From Bettongia penicillata ogilbyi (Eukaryota; Chordata; Mammalia; Diprotodontia; Potoroidae): DNA of 64,000 nt. Made by a program: the position numbers and the translations under genes. Shown piece by piece: positions 23,537 through 33,960 of the stretch. Under the pieces are notes generated by a model. The model searched no databases. It saw only the letters and a program-made list of their open reading frames with translations, and was not told where the DNA came from. Where the stretch lies: NCBI GenBank assembly GCA_023548195.1, contig JAJHZJ010000532.1, positions 2,553,725 to 2,617,724 on the forward strand, given 5' to 3'. The first letter of the stretch is position 1; the number at the start of each line of letters is the position of its first letter.

Positions 23537-25276
23537 GTGCACTAATGAGCTTGCTGGTGAACCTGTGTGATAATTTTGGAAAATTACTTGGAGTGACAAG
23601 TAAAGTCACTATGGTGCCTGTATCCTGTGAGCCAGAGTTCCACTACTAACCTTATACCCCATGGAGGTCATTGATAAAAAGAGACACCCACCACCACCTG
23701 CCGCCTCCCCGTTATACCCAGATATTTACGTAGCGCTTGCTCTTGTGATGGCAAAGTTCTGAAAATAAAGTAGACACACACTGATTGGAAAAAGGGCAAG
23801 CACATTTTGATACCCTGATGTTATAGATAAGTATTACCATACTATGTGAAATTATTAATATGATGAATACAAAGAAACCTGGAAAGAGTTAAGTGAACTG
23901 ATAAGCAGAGCGAAATAAGCATATCCAAGAAAACAATATACGTAACAGCAGCGTCCGTGGAAAGAGCTACAGAGCCGACGAGAGGGGCAGTTACAGCACT
24001 GCCCAAACAAGCAGGTACGAGAGGACGCTTCCTCCCACTCCTTCAGGGCCATGCAGCGCTGCATGTTTCCAGATTTTGTTTTTTCTTTTTGGATGTATTG
24101 ATTGACCTGCTTAAATATCCCTCCCTCATTTCTCTCTTTTTTTTCCTCCTCCCCTTCAAAATCATTCTTTTTATATGAGGTCCTTCTCCAGGAGTTGGGT
24201 GTAGGGGAGGTACAAGAACAAATTTAGGATATTTAGAAACATCCTCCCCTATTTTTTTTTTTATTTATTTAGCTTTTTACATTCATTTTCACAAATTTTT
24301 GGGTTCCAAATTTTCTCCCCTTTTCTCCCCTCCCCCCACCCCAATACCCCAAGCAATCTAATTTTCCCTATTTCCAATCTGTCCTCTCTTCTGTCATCCC
24401 TCCCTTCCCTTGTCTCTATCTTCTCTTTTCTCCTGTAGGGCCAGATGACTTTCTATTCCTCATTAACTGTATGTCTTCTTTCCTAGTTGCAACAACAATA
24501 CTAAACAATTGTTCCTAAAACTTTGAGTTCCAAATTCTCCCCATCCCTCCCTCCCCACCCATTCCCTTTGGGAAGGCAGGCAATTCATTATAGGCCATAT
24601 CTGTGTAGTTTTGCAAATGACCTTCCTGATAGTCGTGTTGTGTAAGACTAACTGAATTGCCATCCCTCCTAACCTGCCCCTCATTGTTTCTCTTCTGTCC
24701 TTTGATCCTGTCCCTCCCCAAGTGTTGACTTTCAATTACTCCCTCCTCCCTTTGCCCTCCCTTCCATCATCCCCCCCCAATATCTCCTTCTCCCCCGCTT
24801 TCTTATACTGTAAGATAGGTTTTCATACCAAAATGAGTGTGCATTTCACTCCTTCGTTTAGTCAAATGTGATGAGGGTAAACTTTTGTTTGTTTGTTTGT
24901 TTTTTTTCCTCAGCTCTCCTCTTTTTCCCTCCACTAAAAACATCTCCTACTTGCCTCTTAAATGACATATAGTTACCCCCTTCCATTTCCCCCTCTTTCC
25001 TCTCACTACATTTCTCTCTCACCATTTACCTTAATTTCTTTTAAGATATGGTCCCATCCTATTCAGTTCAATCTGTGCTCTCTGTCTCTGCATGTGAATG
25101 CATGTGTGTATGTGTGTGCATGCGTGTACATGTGTATGTGTGGTCCCACCAACCACCCAGAAACTGAAAAGTCTTAACAGTTAGAAATATTGTCCTTCCC
25201 TGTATGAATGCAAACAGTTCATTTCTGGTAGGTCCCTTAATACTTCTCCTTGCTGTTTACTTTTGCATGCTTCCTC

Positions 25277-26384
25277 TCATTCTTGTGTTTGAAAGTCAAA
25301 TTTTCTTTTCAGCTCTGGTCTTTTCATTAAGAATGATTGAAAGTCCTCTGTTTCATTGAAAGACCATATTTTCCCTTGAAGTATTATACTCAGTTTAGCT
25401 GGGTAGGTGATTCTTGGTTTCAGTCCTAGTTCCTTTGCCTTCTGGAATATCCTATTCCACGCCCTTCGATCCCTTAATGTAGAAGCTGCTAGATCTTGGG
25501 TTATCCTGATTGTATTTCCACAGTACTGGAATTGTTTCTTTCTAGCTGCTTGCAAGATCTTTTCCTTGAGCTGGGAGTTCTGGAATTTGGCCACAATGTT
25601 CCTAGGAGTTTCTCTTTTTGGATCTCTTTCAGGTGGTGATCAATGGATTCTTTCAATACTTATTTTGCCGTCTGGTTCTAGAATGTCAGGGCAGTTTTCC
25701 TTGATAATTTCATGCAAGACGATGTCTAGGCTCTTTTTTTGATCATGACTTTCAGGTAGTCCCATAATTTTTAAGTTGTCTCTCCTGGATCTATTTTCCA
25801 GGTCAGTTGTTTTACCCATGAGATATTTCACATTCTCTTCCATTTTATCATTCTTTTGGTTTTGTTTGGTGATTTCTTGGTTTCTCATAAAGTCATTAGA
25901 CTCCATCTGTTCCATTCTAATTTTGAGAGAACTATTAAATTCAGTGAGCTTTTGAGCCTCTTTTTCCATTTGGCTCATTCTGCTTTTGAATGCATTCTTC
26001 TCCTCATTGGCTTTTTGAACCTCTTTTGCCAATTGAGTGAGCCTATTTTTCAATTTTGTTAATTTCCTCAGCATTTTTTTGGGTCTCCTTTACCAAGATA
26101 TTGACCTTTTTTTCATACTCTTCTTGCATCTTTGTCATTTCTCTTCCCAGTTTTTCCTCCACCTGTCTAACTTGCTTTTCAAAATCCTTTTTAAGCTCTT
26201 CCAAGGCCTGAGCCCACCCAACACCCCCCTGGGGTGTCTGGGGTACCGAGGCCCCGCCCTCCACATCTTTCCCTGATGGGAAAAATACGTTCTCGTCCTC
26301 CCCATCAGATCTGAATGTCGGGATCATTTGCATTTGTTGGAAAAAACTCTCTAAAGTCTTATTTTTCTTCCCCTTTCTAGGCAT
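25277..26384 (-). pseudogene. L1-type ORF1 in copy C, frameshifted
   Basis: Starts MPRKGKKNKTLESFFQQMQM at 26384. The coiled-coil half switches frame near 26050, and the RRM-like half (PESHDQKKSLDIVLHEIIKE) switches again near 25620. The C-terminus at 25594-25277 keeps the full end (FLMKRPELKRKFDFQTQE) that copy D has lost. Two frameshifts keep it from coding a whole protein. Confidence 0.85.
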
Positions 26385-27213
26385 TTTCCCAGCCAGTTAC
26401 TTGACTTCTGAGATTCCTTTCCACCCCCGCCTGGATCCGCCCAGCTAGTGCTTGGCCTCTGAGATTCAAATGCGCTTTCCCGCGGCAAGCTTTAGTTCTG
26501 GCGCAGGGGTGGGGGCAGGGCCGCCTCCTGCTTGGGCCCTCAGGGGCTTTCTGCAGAGACTTTCAGGAACGGAGCGGGTGGGGGTGGGGGGCCCCGCCTG
26601 CTGTGTTCAGTTCCCTTGGGGGTTTTATTCAGAGGCGTTCAGCAGTAGAGCAGGGTGGGGGCAGGGCCGTCTCCCCTGCTCAGCTCCCTCAGGTTGGAAA
26701 GACCTTCAGTATTGAAGATCCTACCTGCTGCTGGGGGATTCCTGAGTCCCGGGCCGCTGCCGCCTCAGCCGCCCGCCCACGCCTCTGCCTCCGCCGCTTC
26801 CTGCCCCCGTCTCTGCCGCAGCCGCTTCCTCCCGAGGGGGCCCGAGTCACGGAGACGCTCCGCTCCCCTCCCCTATCGCAGCTTTCTTTCTCACTGACCT
26901 GTAGCTTCTGTGGGCGGAGGGACTTTCCCGGCTGCCGGAGCTTCCCCCGGAGATTTCCTCTCTGAAGTCTGCTGGGTCAGCTTCTCTGGGTCGCGGCCAG
27001 GGGTGGGGGTGGGGTCCGCTTTCCGGGCTGCGATGGACCCCGGGGACGGCTCTCCAGGGTTCAGTGGAACGGAAATCTCTTCCCCTATGTTTATGCACCC
27101 CCTGCAGAGATTCAGAATTTATGGGGATCTCCTTTTACCTCAATTCCATGGGTTGTGGGCTGGGAGCTCGTAAATGTGCGTCCTTCTACTCCGCCATCTT
27201 GGCTCCGCCCCAG
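26385..27213 (-). promoter_or_regulatory. CpG-rich 5'UTR and probable promoter of copy C
   Basis: The region is GC-rich with many CpGs (for example around 26750-26870 and 26930-27060), in contrast to the AT-rich surroundings. L1 5'UTRs carry an internal promoter. It holds about three 72-bp monomer units at 26509-26727. Activity is inferred only. Confidence 0.55.
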
Positions 27214-27634
27214 TCCCCTATTTTTTAAAGAAAAAAAGCTTTGAAAAAAGATGGGCCTTCATCTCAGAGTTCATTAAGAGAACTTTTCAGTTCCTCAAAG
27301 GTAGTTCAGTTCATCCTCCCTTTCTTATTTAATTCTAGATCTTTATCATTATTGATTTGCACTGTATCTTCAAGAGATAAATTGATAGGAGTTATGGAAT
27401 GTCCATTTACATATATATTATAATCTAAATAATAAGTTATCCTTCGCTTGATTTTTCCTATGTAGATAGTTAAGCCATATTCTTAGAAACATGAATCTCT
27501 TCAATGTTCGTTAAGTGTGACGTGATTATTATATCATCTGCAAGCAGTTGCAACTGGAAGTCTTCGCTATCTACAGGGAATTTCTCTTCGACTTAGACTC
27601 TGTGCTAGACAGCATCCATTATAGCTAGAAAGAC

Positions 27635-27790
27635 AGTGCATTTACTAAGCACTGACTGTAACCAGCATTGCTGTGCTCAGTGCTGGGAGATGTGGATACA
27701 GGGAAGAAAAACAGTCCTTGCCCTCAGTGAGCTTTCTACATTCTAATGGGGAAGACAGCACATAAAGAGGAGCCTGACAGTGGGCAAGCA
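27635..27790 (-). repeat. L2 LINE 3' end fragment
   Basis: Inverse of the L2 3' end: 'catttactaagcactgactg', 'gtgctcagtgctgggagatg', 'gagctttctacattctaatg'. Confidence 0.65.
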
Positions 27791-27879
27791 CTTTTGTTGA
27801 GCATTTGTTTTGTATCTTGCTTGATGTCAATGACTAGAAGGCTGTTGAACAATTATCTCACATTTTTCCAGAAACTTTT

Positions 27880-28017
27880 GAGGTGGCTAGGTGGCACAGC
27901 ATGTAGAGCCACCAGCCGTGGAGTTAGGACCTCAATTCAAATCTGACCTCAGACACTAGCTGTGTGACCCCAGGCAAGTCACTTTTAATCTCATTTGCTT
28001 CCCCCCTCCCAAAAGAA
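27880..28017 (+). repeat. tRNA-headed SINE with well-preserved head
   Basis: gaggtggctaggtggcacag starts the tRNA-like head; gtgaccccaggcaagtcact is in the core; it ends in a C/A-rich tail. The head is SINE-derived, not a tRNA gene. Confidence 0.85.
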
Positions 28018-28359
28018 GAAGAAATCTTGTGTAATTTTGACATTTGTGGGAGATCATTGTCTGACTTGAGCAAACTTTAAGGCATTTAGTCCTACTGAAT
28101 CAAATGCGTTTGATAATCAAAATCAGCACTGCAGTCCAATAGAGCTTTCAGGCAGTTGCATGATGGAGCAGATGTAGGAGTTAATGATTTCCATGTCCTT
28201 GTCAGGGATACCCCTGATGCTTGGAAGAAATGATTCTCATAAAAAGGGACGTAGCTGAGAATTTAGGTTTATGACTCAGTAATTACTGATGTTTTCTTGG
28301 TTGCCTTTTTGGGTAATGATAAAGTCAAAGGCTTCTCTTTTTACACAACAAAAAAGTAT

Positions 28360-28930
28360 TATGTTTTATTTTTTCCTAATTTCCTTTCTTCCATTATCTT
28401 ACCCCTTCCTAAGACAGTAAGCAGTTTGATAAAGGTTATATATGTGCAAAAATGTAAAACATTTCCATATTAATCATGTTGTAAAAGAAGAAACAGACCA
28501 AAAGAAAAAATAATGAAAAAATAAAGTGAAAAAAATAGTGTGCTTTAATTTGCATTCAGAATCCATCAATTTTTTGAATGTTGATAGCGTTTTTTTTTTT
28601 TTATCATTTTTTATCATTAGGATTGTCTCAGATCGCTGTATTGCTGAGAACAGCTAAATCATTCACAGTTGGTCATCATACAATATTATTGTTACTGTGT
28701 GCAATGTTCTCCTGGTTCTGCTCACTTCACTTTGCATCAGTTCATGTAAATCTTTATAGGTTTTTCTGAAGTCATTCTGCTTGTCATTTCTTATAGCCCA
28801 GTAGTATTATATTTCTGTCATATATCACAGCTTGTTTAGCCATTCCCCAATGGATGGGCAAAGATTTCCAATTCTTTGCCACCATAAAAAAGTGTTGCTA
28901 TATTTTTGTACAAATAGATTGTTTTCCCTT
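28360..28930 (-). repeat. L1 LINE 3' end
   Basis: Inverse of the marsupial L1 3'UTR and ORF2 end: 'tgttctcctggttctgctca', 'cttcactttgcatcagttca', 'gccattccccaatggatggg', 'ttctttgccaccataaaaaa'. Confidence 0.85.
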
Positions 28931-29543
28931 TAAGTCAGAGACTTTTTCCATGCCTTTGGCATCTTTCCTTCAGATACTTTGAGAACTTGATGCTCTCACA
29001 GCATGTCACATTCAGCAAGGCCTTCTCTGTATTCTTGGTTGGTTGCTTTTCATGTCCTCGTCCTCTCGTTTTCTTTGTCTGTATACGTTTATGGGCCAAA
29101 AAGAGTCCAGATGTGGTGTCTCCACCATCCTTACTGGTGAAAACAGTGTATTATTAGAATTCCTGCAGGATGTTTCCATATTCATCTGTGCCATTTATTG
29201 TCCTGTTTCCAGTTGTATCTATAAAACAGCTTTGCTTTGGTGAGTCTCTTTAAGCTTTCTTTCCTTGTTTTATGAGGTGTGCTGCTCATAATCCTTCATC
29301 ATCGTGTAAAACCCCAACTTATCTCCATGCTTTGAAGCACTGACATAGGATTTTCCACTATAGAGAAAGAAGGCTAGTGATAGAGACTGAACCTATGATT
29401 TCATTGGTATGGGTGAATACCCTGGTAAAGAAATTCCCTTTACCCCAGTGATGATGTTGGCTTTACCTTATATCTTCTCCTTGGGGTTCAACTGCTCTTT
29501 ATAATGACACAACCTTCAGTTTTATTTATGGTGGACTTCATTT
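28931..29543. other. Intronic DNA, nothing securely recognised
   Basis: The 29360-29430 stretch may be SINE-like. No coding feature seen. Confidence 0.4.
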
Positions 29544-30606
29544 CCAGTTACTCTTTTTTTTTTTTTTTTTTAGATTTGGAAATAAAAATTTATTTATTTA
29601 ACTTTTTACATTCATTTTCACAAAATTTTGGGTTCCAAATTTTCTCCCCATTTATCCCCTCCCCCCACCCCAATATACCAAGCAATCTAATTTTCCCTAT
29701 CACCAATCTGCCCTCTCTTCTATCATCCCTCCCTTCTCTTGTCCCCATCTTCTCTTTTGTCCTATGGGGCCAGATGACTTTCTATTCCTCATTAACTGTA
29801 TGTCTCATTTCCTAGTAGCAACAACAATACTAAACAGTTGTTCCTAAAACTTTAGGTTCCAAATTCACCCCATCCCTCCCTCCCCACCCATTCCCTTTGG
29901 GAAGGCAGGCAATTCAATATAGGCCCTATCTGTGTAGTTTTGCAAATGACTTCCATAATAGTCGTGTTGTGTAAGACTAACTGTATTTCCCTCCATCCTA
30001 TCCTGCCCCTCATTGTTTCTATTCTATCTTCTGATCCTGTCCCTCCCCGAGTGTTGACTTCAAATTCCTCCCTCCTCCCATTACCTTCCCTTCCATCATC
30101 CCCCCCTTGCTTATCTCCTCCCCCACTTTCCTGTATTGTAAGATAGGTTTTCATGCCAAAATGAGTGTGCATTTTATTCCTTCCTTTAGTCGAATGTGAT
30201 GAGGGTAAACTTCTTGTTTTATTTTTCTCAGCTGTCCTCTTTTCCCCTCCACTAAAAAGTCTCCTGCTTGCCTCTTGAATGACATATAATTTACCCCCTT
30301 GCATTTCCCCCTCTTTCCTCCCACTACCTTTCTCTCTCACCATTTACCTTAATTTCTTTTAAGATATGGTCCCATCCTATTCACTCTGTGCTCTCTGTCT
30401 CTGTATGTGCATGCATGTGTGTATGTGTGTGTGCGTGTGTATGTGTGTGTGTGATCCCACCAACTACCCAGATACTGAAAAGTTTTAAGAGTTACAAATA
30501 TTGTCTTTCCATGTAGGAATGTAAACAGTTCACTTTTGCTAAGTCCCTTATGACTTCTCTTTGCTGTTTACTTTTTCATGCTTCTTCTCATTCTTGTGTT
30601 TGAAAG

Positions 30607-31665
30607 TCAGATTTTCTTTTCAGATTGAAAGTCCTCTGTTTCATTGAAAGACCATATTTTCCCCTGAAGTAGTATATTCAGTTTTGCTGGGTAGGTGATT
30701 CTTGGTTTGAGTCCTAGTTCCTTTGACTTCTGGAATATCCTATTCCACACTCTTTGATCCCTTAATGTAGAAGCTGCTAGATCTTGAGTTTTCCTGATTG
30801 TATTTCCACAATACTGGAATTGCTTCTTTCTAGCTGCTTGCAAGATTTTCTCCTTGACCTGGGAATTCTGGAATTTGGCCACAATGTTCCTAGGAGTATC
30901 TCTTTTTGGATTTCTTTCAGGTGGTGATCGATGGATTCTTTCAATACTTATTTTGCCCTCTGGTTGTAGAATGTCAGGGCAGTTTTCCTCGATAATTTCT
31001 TGGAAGATGATGTCTAGGCTCTTTTTTTGATCATGACTTTCAGGTAGTCCCATAATTTTTAAATTGTCTCTCCTGGTTCTATTTTCCAGGTCAGTTGTTT
31101 TTCCCATGAGATATTTCACATTCTCTTCCATTTTTTCATTCTTTTGGTTTTGTTTGGTGATTTCTTGGTTTCTCAGAAAGTCATTAGACTCCATCTGTTC
31201 CATTCTAATCTTGAGAGAACTATTCTCTTCAGTGAGCTTTTGAGCCTCTTTTTCCATTTGGCTCATTCTGCTTTTGAAAGCATTCTTGTCCTCATTGGCT
31301 TTTTGAACCTCTTTTGCCAATTGAGTGAGCCTATTTTTCAAGGTGTTATTTTCTTCAGCATTTTTTTGGGTCTCCTTTACCAAGGTATTAACCCGCTTTT
31401 CATACTTTTCTTGCATCTCTCTCATTTCTCTTCCCAGTTTTTCCTCCACCTGTCTAACTTGCTTTTCAAAATCCTTTTTGAGCTCTTCCAAGGCCTGAGC
31501 CCACTGGACATCCCCCTGAGATGTCTGGGATACAGAGGTCCCGACCTCCACGTCTTTCCCTGATGGTAAGAATATTTCCTCGTCATCAGAATTGAAAGGC
31601 GGGAACATCTGAACCCCATCAAAGTAGCTTTCTATAGTCTTGTTTTTCTTCCCTTTTCTGGGCAT
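30607..31665 (-). CDS. L1-type ORF1 protein of copy D, 352 codons, open but C-terminally altered
   Basis: Uninterrupted from MPRKGKKNKT to a stop. Residues about 55-195 form a long coiled coil rich in Glu, Lys and Leu. Residues about 196-285 are the RRM-like domain (NLKIMGLPESHD, ... RNIVAKFQNSQVKEKI), and about 286-340 the C-terminal domain (ITYPAKLNILLQGKIWSF). ORF1p binds L1 RNA as a trimer. Compared with copy C, a 23-bp deletion near 30623 removes the natural end and replaces it with SEKKI. It is the only open ORF1 here; whether it is expressed cannot be seen. Confidence 0.8.
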   Translation of the reverse strand: MPRKGKKNKTIESYFDGVQMFPPFNSDDEEIFLPSGKDVEVGTSVSQTSQGDVQWAQALEELKKDFEKQVRQVEEKLGREMREMQEKYEKRVNTLVKETQKNAEENNTLKNRLTQLAKEVQKANEDKNAFKSRMSQMEKEAQKLTEENSSLKIRMEQMESNDFLRNQEITKQNQKNEKMEENVKYLMGKTTDLENRTRRDNLKIMGLPESHDQKKSLDIIFQEIIEENCPDILQPEGKISIERIHRSPPERNPKRDTPRNIVAKFQNSQVKEKILQAARKKQFQYCGNTIRKTQDLAASTLRDQRVWNRIFQKSKELGLKPRITYPAKLNILLQGKIWSFNETEDFQSEKKI

Positions 31666-31810
31666 TTTCCCAGCCAGTTACTTGACTTCTGAGATTCCTG
31701 TCCACCCCTGCCTAGATCCGCCCAGCTAGTGCTTGGGGTCTGAGATTCAAATGGGCTTTCTGAGGCGTCTGTGGCTACTATTCAATGTGAGCTTAAGTTC
31801 TGGTGCTGGG

Positions 31811-32026
31811 GTGGGGGCAGGGCTGCCTCCCAGGCTCAGTTCCCTCAGGGGCTTTATGTAGAGACCTTCAGTAATGGGGTGGGTGGGGGCAGGGCTGCCT
31901 CCCTGGCTCAGTTCCCTCAGGGGCTTTATGCAGAGAACTTCAGAAATGGAGCGGGTGGGGGCAGGGCCGTCTCCCAGGCTCAGTTACCTCAGGGGGTTTA
32001 TGCAGAGACCTGAACTTTTGCTCGGG
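31811..32026 (-). repeat. Three 72-bp tandem monomers in the 5'UTR of copy D
   Basis: The motif gtgggggcagggc recurs at 31811, 31883 and 31955, exactly 72 bp apart each time. Each unit also contains ctcagttccctcagggg (third unit: cagttacctcaggggg) and ttatg(t/c)agaga. Copy C has about three such units (26509, about 26584, 26655), copy B about one (near 21372). Confidence 0.9.
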
Positions 32027-32479
32027 GAGTCCTGGCCGCTGCCTCTGCCCCTCCCCCTGCCTCTGCCTCTGCCGCTTCCTCTCAAGGGGGCCCGAGTCAT
32101 GGAGACACCCTGCTCCTCTCTCAGCCAGCCCAGACGTCTCTCTCACTGACCTGTAGCATCTGTGGGCGGAGGGACCTTCCCGGCCGCCGGAGATTCCGTC
32201 CCTGAAGCCTGCTGGGATCTGCTCCTCTCGGCCGCGCGGCCAGGGCAGCTCAGGGGTGGACTCCGGGGTGGACTCCGCTTTCCAGGGCGCCATGGACCCT
32301 GGGGATGTCTCTCCAGGGCTCTCTGGGACAGAAATCCCTTCCACTGTGTTTCTGCGTGCACTGCAGTGATCCAGAACCTGTGGGGAGTTCTTCCTACAGG
32401 AAATCCATGGGCTGTGGGTTCAGAGCTAGCACACATGAGTGTTTCTACTCTGCCATCTTGATTATCCATTTACTCTTTT

Positions 32480-32790
32480 GTAGATACTGTTAATGATTGT
32501 TTTCCTGATTCTGCTTACTTTGCATTAGTTTGTGTCATTCTATACTTCTGTAGCATTATATGTATTATTTCTTATGGTACAATAATCTTTAATTACATTT
32601 GTTCACCATGATTTGTTTAGGCATTCTTCTGTAATAGCACCCACTTTATTTTGAATCCTTTGCTACCATGAGAAGTACTGTTGCAAATATTTTGGTGTAT
32701 ATGAAGGCCTTTTGGCCAGGAGGTGAGGTGAGTGACCTCCTTGAGGTGTACACCTAATAGGAGAATCTCTGAGTCTCTGAGATATAATAA
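32480..32790 (-). repeat. L1 LINE 3' region, older, split by copy D
   Basis: Degraded inverse L1 3' end: 'gattgttttcctgattctgc', 'ttactttgcattagtttgtg', 'gtttaggcattcttctgtaa'. Confidence 0.6.
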
Positions 32791-32879
32791 AATCTTTTGT
32801 AACTTATGAACCTGGGATGCTGAAGATGGTTTACAATAAGATGCACGTTGTGTATACATGTATAAGTGTATGCATTATA

Positions 32880-32891
32880 TACACTTAATAT

Positions 32892-32927
<36 letters not shown>
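32880..32927. repeat. (TA)n/(CATA)n microsatellite
   Basis: Alternating AT for about 30 bp with flanking catacata units. Confidence 0.9.
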
Positions 32928-32928
<1 letters not shown>

Positions 32929-33389
32929 GCCAAGTTTATAGCTTGTAGGTCAGTGGTTTTGCAAAAGGTTATGTGATAAGATGTTTCAGGATTCCCAGGT
33001 CTTCATCTCAAACTGTGCATTTATTTCTTAATGCAAACACAACCCAAATATCACCAAAAAAAATTTGTACATGTTAAAGGTTTTCTTTCATTGTATTTTA
33101 ATTTAAAATTCCTTAATAATTCAGAATAGGAGCTGGGTTGTTAGACACAAATAAGAAATAACCTAATATTAATCTATTGGCCACTGCTAAATTTCAGAGG
33201 AGAGCTTGACAGAGAAACTTCTGGAATTTTTTCCTAGTGGATTTTAGTAATCTAACAGACTTAGAGTGCATATATATGTCAGTGTTTGTAGACATGACAG
33301 TCAAATTGTCAAACCCAGCTTGTTGAACTTTATTCTTAAAAATGAAAATTTAAAGAAATTCAAAAATTGAAGGGAATGAAAGAAAAGTA
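32928..33389. other. Intronic DNA, nothing recognised
   Basis: AT-rich, no nameable feature. Confidence 0.5.
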
Positions 33390-33960
33390 GTCAGCTGGCA
33401 TTTTTGGGGTGTCTGTTTTGTGTTTTGTACTAGGTGCTGTGGAATAAAGGTGGGGAAAAACATAGCCTTGAACTTCTTGTCTGGGATTGAGATAGTTGTA
33501 TTTTAAATAACTAGAGGTCACAAGGACACGTGCATGATAATGTAGTTCCAGCCATATGAATAAAGACAGAGGGAATTACAAGGGGGTAATGTGCCTCATT
33601 TGGAGTTCCTGAGAAGTGTCCGTTTTAGTTGGAGAAGTCAAATCATGCTTCCTGAAAGAAGTGAATCTTGGGCTCGGTCCTAATTCCAAAGCCTTCCAAA
33701 TAAGGAGACAAAAGCAGAGATGGGTTCAGTATGAACAAATGCAGGAAACATTCCTGATAGTGATGTTTGATGTGGACAAGGAAGACTTAATGTTGCAGCG
33801 TGAGTTACGGTAGTTTGAATTTAAACGCAATAGAGAGTCAAAAAATGCTTAAACAGAACGGTATTGTTGTAGAATAATTTGAAAAGGTTATTCTGGTATG
33901 ATGTGGTATGGAAGCATGGGGTGAGATGGGGGAAAAGTTGGAAGCTGTCAAAATTATTTA
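33390..33960 (-). repeat. L2 LINE fragment
   Basis: Starts at the L2 3' end (gtactaggtgctgtggaata) and continues through the purine-rich inverse of the 3' part of the RT region. The 65-codon plus-strand frame here is within this fossil. Confidence 0.65.

Larger units (their letters stand above)
17653..24244 (+). mobile_element. L1 LINE, 5'-truncated, split into three parts by two insertions
   Basis: Part 1 (17653-18195) is the C-terminal part of L1 ORF2; part 2 (21878-22049) follows it in L1 order (gttcttaaaagaagaattac, then cctgaggtttcacctcacac); part 3 (23543-24244) holds the end of ORF2 and the 3'UTR. The gaps are filled by a minus-strand half-L1-like element and a plus-strand BovB/RTE. 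Frames are interrupted by many stops. Confidence 0.8.
24245..27226 (-). mobile_element. Half-L1-like element, copy C, with target duplications
   Basis: The element proper is 24258-27213. Exact 13-bp copies tcccctatttttt flank it (24245-24257 and 27214-27226). On the minus strand: CpG-rich 5'UTR (27213-26385), ORF1 in three pieces (26384-25277), about 1 kb of purine-rich 3'UTR with a (CA)n-like block, and an A-rich tail. No ORF2. It landed at the 3' end of the older plus-strand L1. Confidence 0.85.
27430..28290 (-). repeat. Fossil non-LTR reverse transcriptase, possibly Dong/R4-like
   Basis: On the minus strand, motif A reads SNAFDSVGLNALKFAQ (about 28130-28080) and motif C reads ADDIIITSHLTNIEEIH (about 27550-27500). 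The order and spacing fit one RT once an L2 piece and a SINE lying between them are removed. A region at 45510-45990 aligns to the motif C part. The class is a guess. Confidence 0.5.
29544..32479 (-). mobile_element. Half-L1-like element, copy D, with target duplications
   Basis: The element proper is 29558-32465. The flanks ccagttactctttt and ccatttactctttt (29544-29557, 32466-32479) agree at 13 of 14 bases. On the minus strand: head at 32465 (aagatggcagagtagaaaca), 5'UTR with three 72-bp monomers, open ORF1 (31665-30607), 3'UTR with a (CA)n block (30412-30455), a G-rich tract and an A-rich tail. No ORF2. The host site is an older L1 3' end. Confidence 0.85.

Noticed and set aside
26452..27173. 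Overlapping plus-strand frames of 80-120 codons
   Set aside because: They are antisense to the GC-rich 5'UTR of copy C, where stops are rare by composition.
27880..27960. tRNA gene from the tRNA-like head
   Set aside because: It continues into a SINE core and tail and lacks a full cloverleaf; the same head occurs in several SINEs here.
29852..30343. 163-codon minus-strand Gly/Lys/Arg-rich frame
   Set aside because: It is the purine-rich 3'UTR of copy D; similar frames recur in copies B and C (19556-19924, 24463-24735) only because of base composition.
31811..32026. CRISPR-like array from regularly spaced repeats
   Set aside because: The 72-bp units are head-to-tail with no unique spacers, in a vertebrate retrotransposon 5'UTR.
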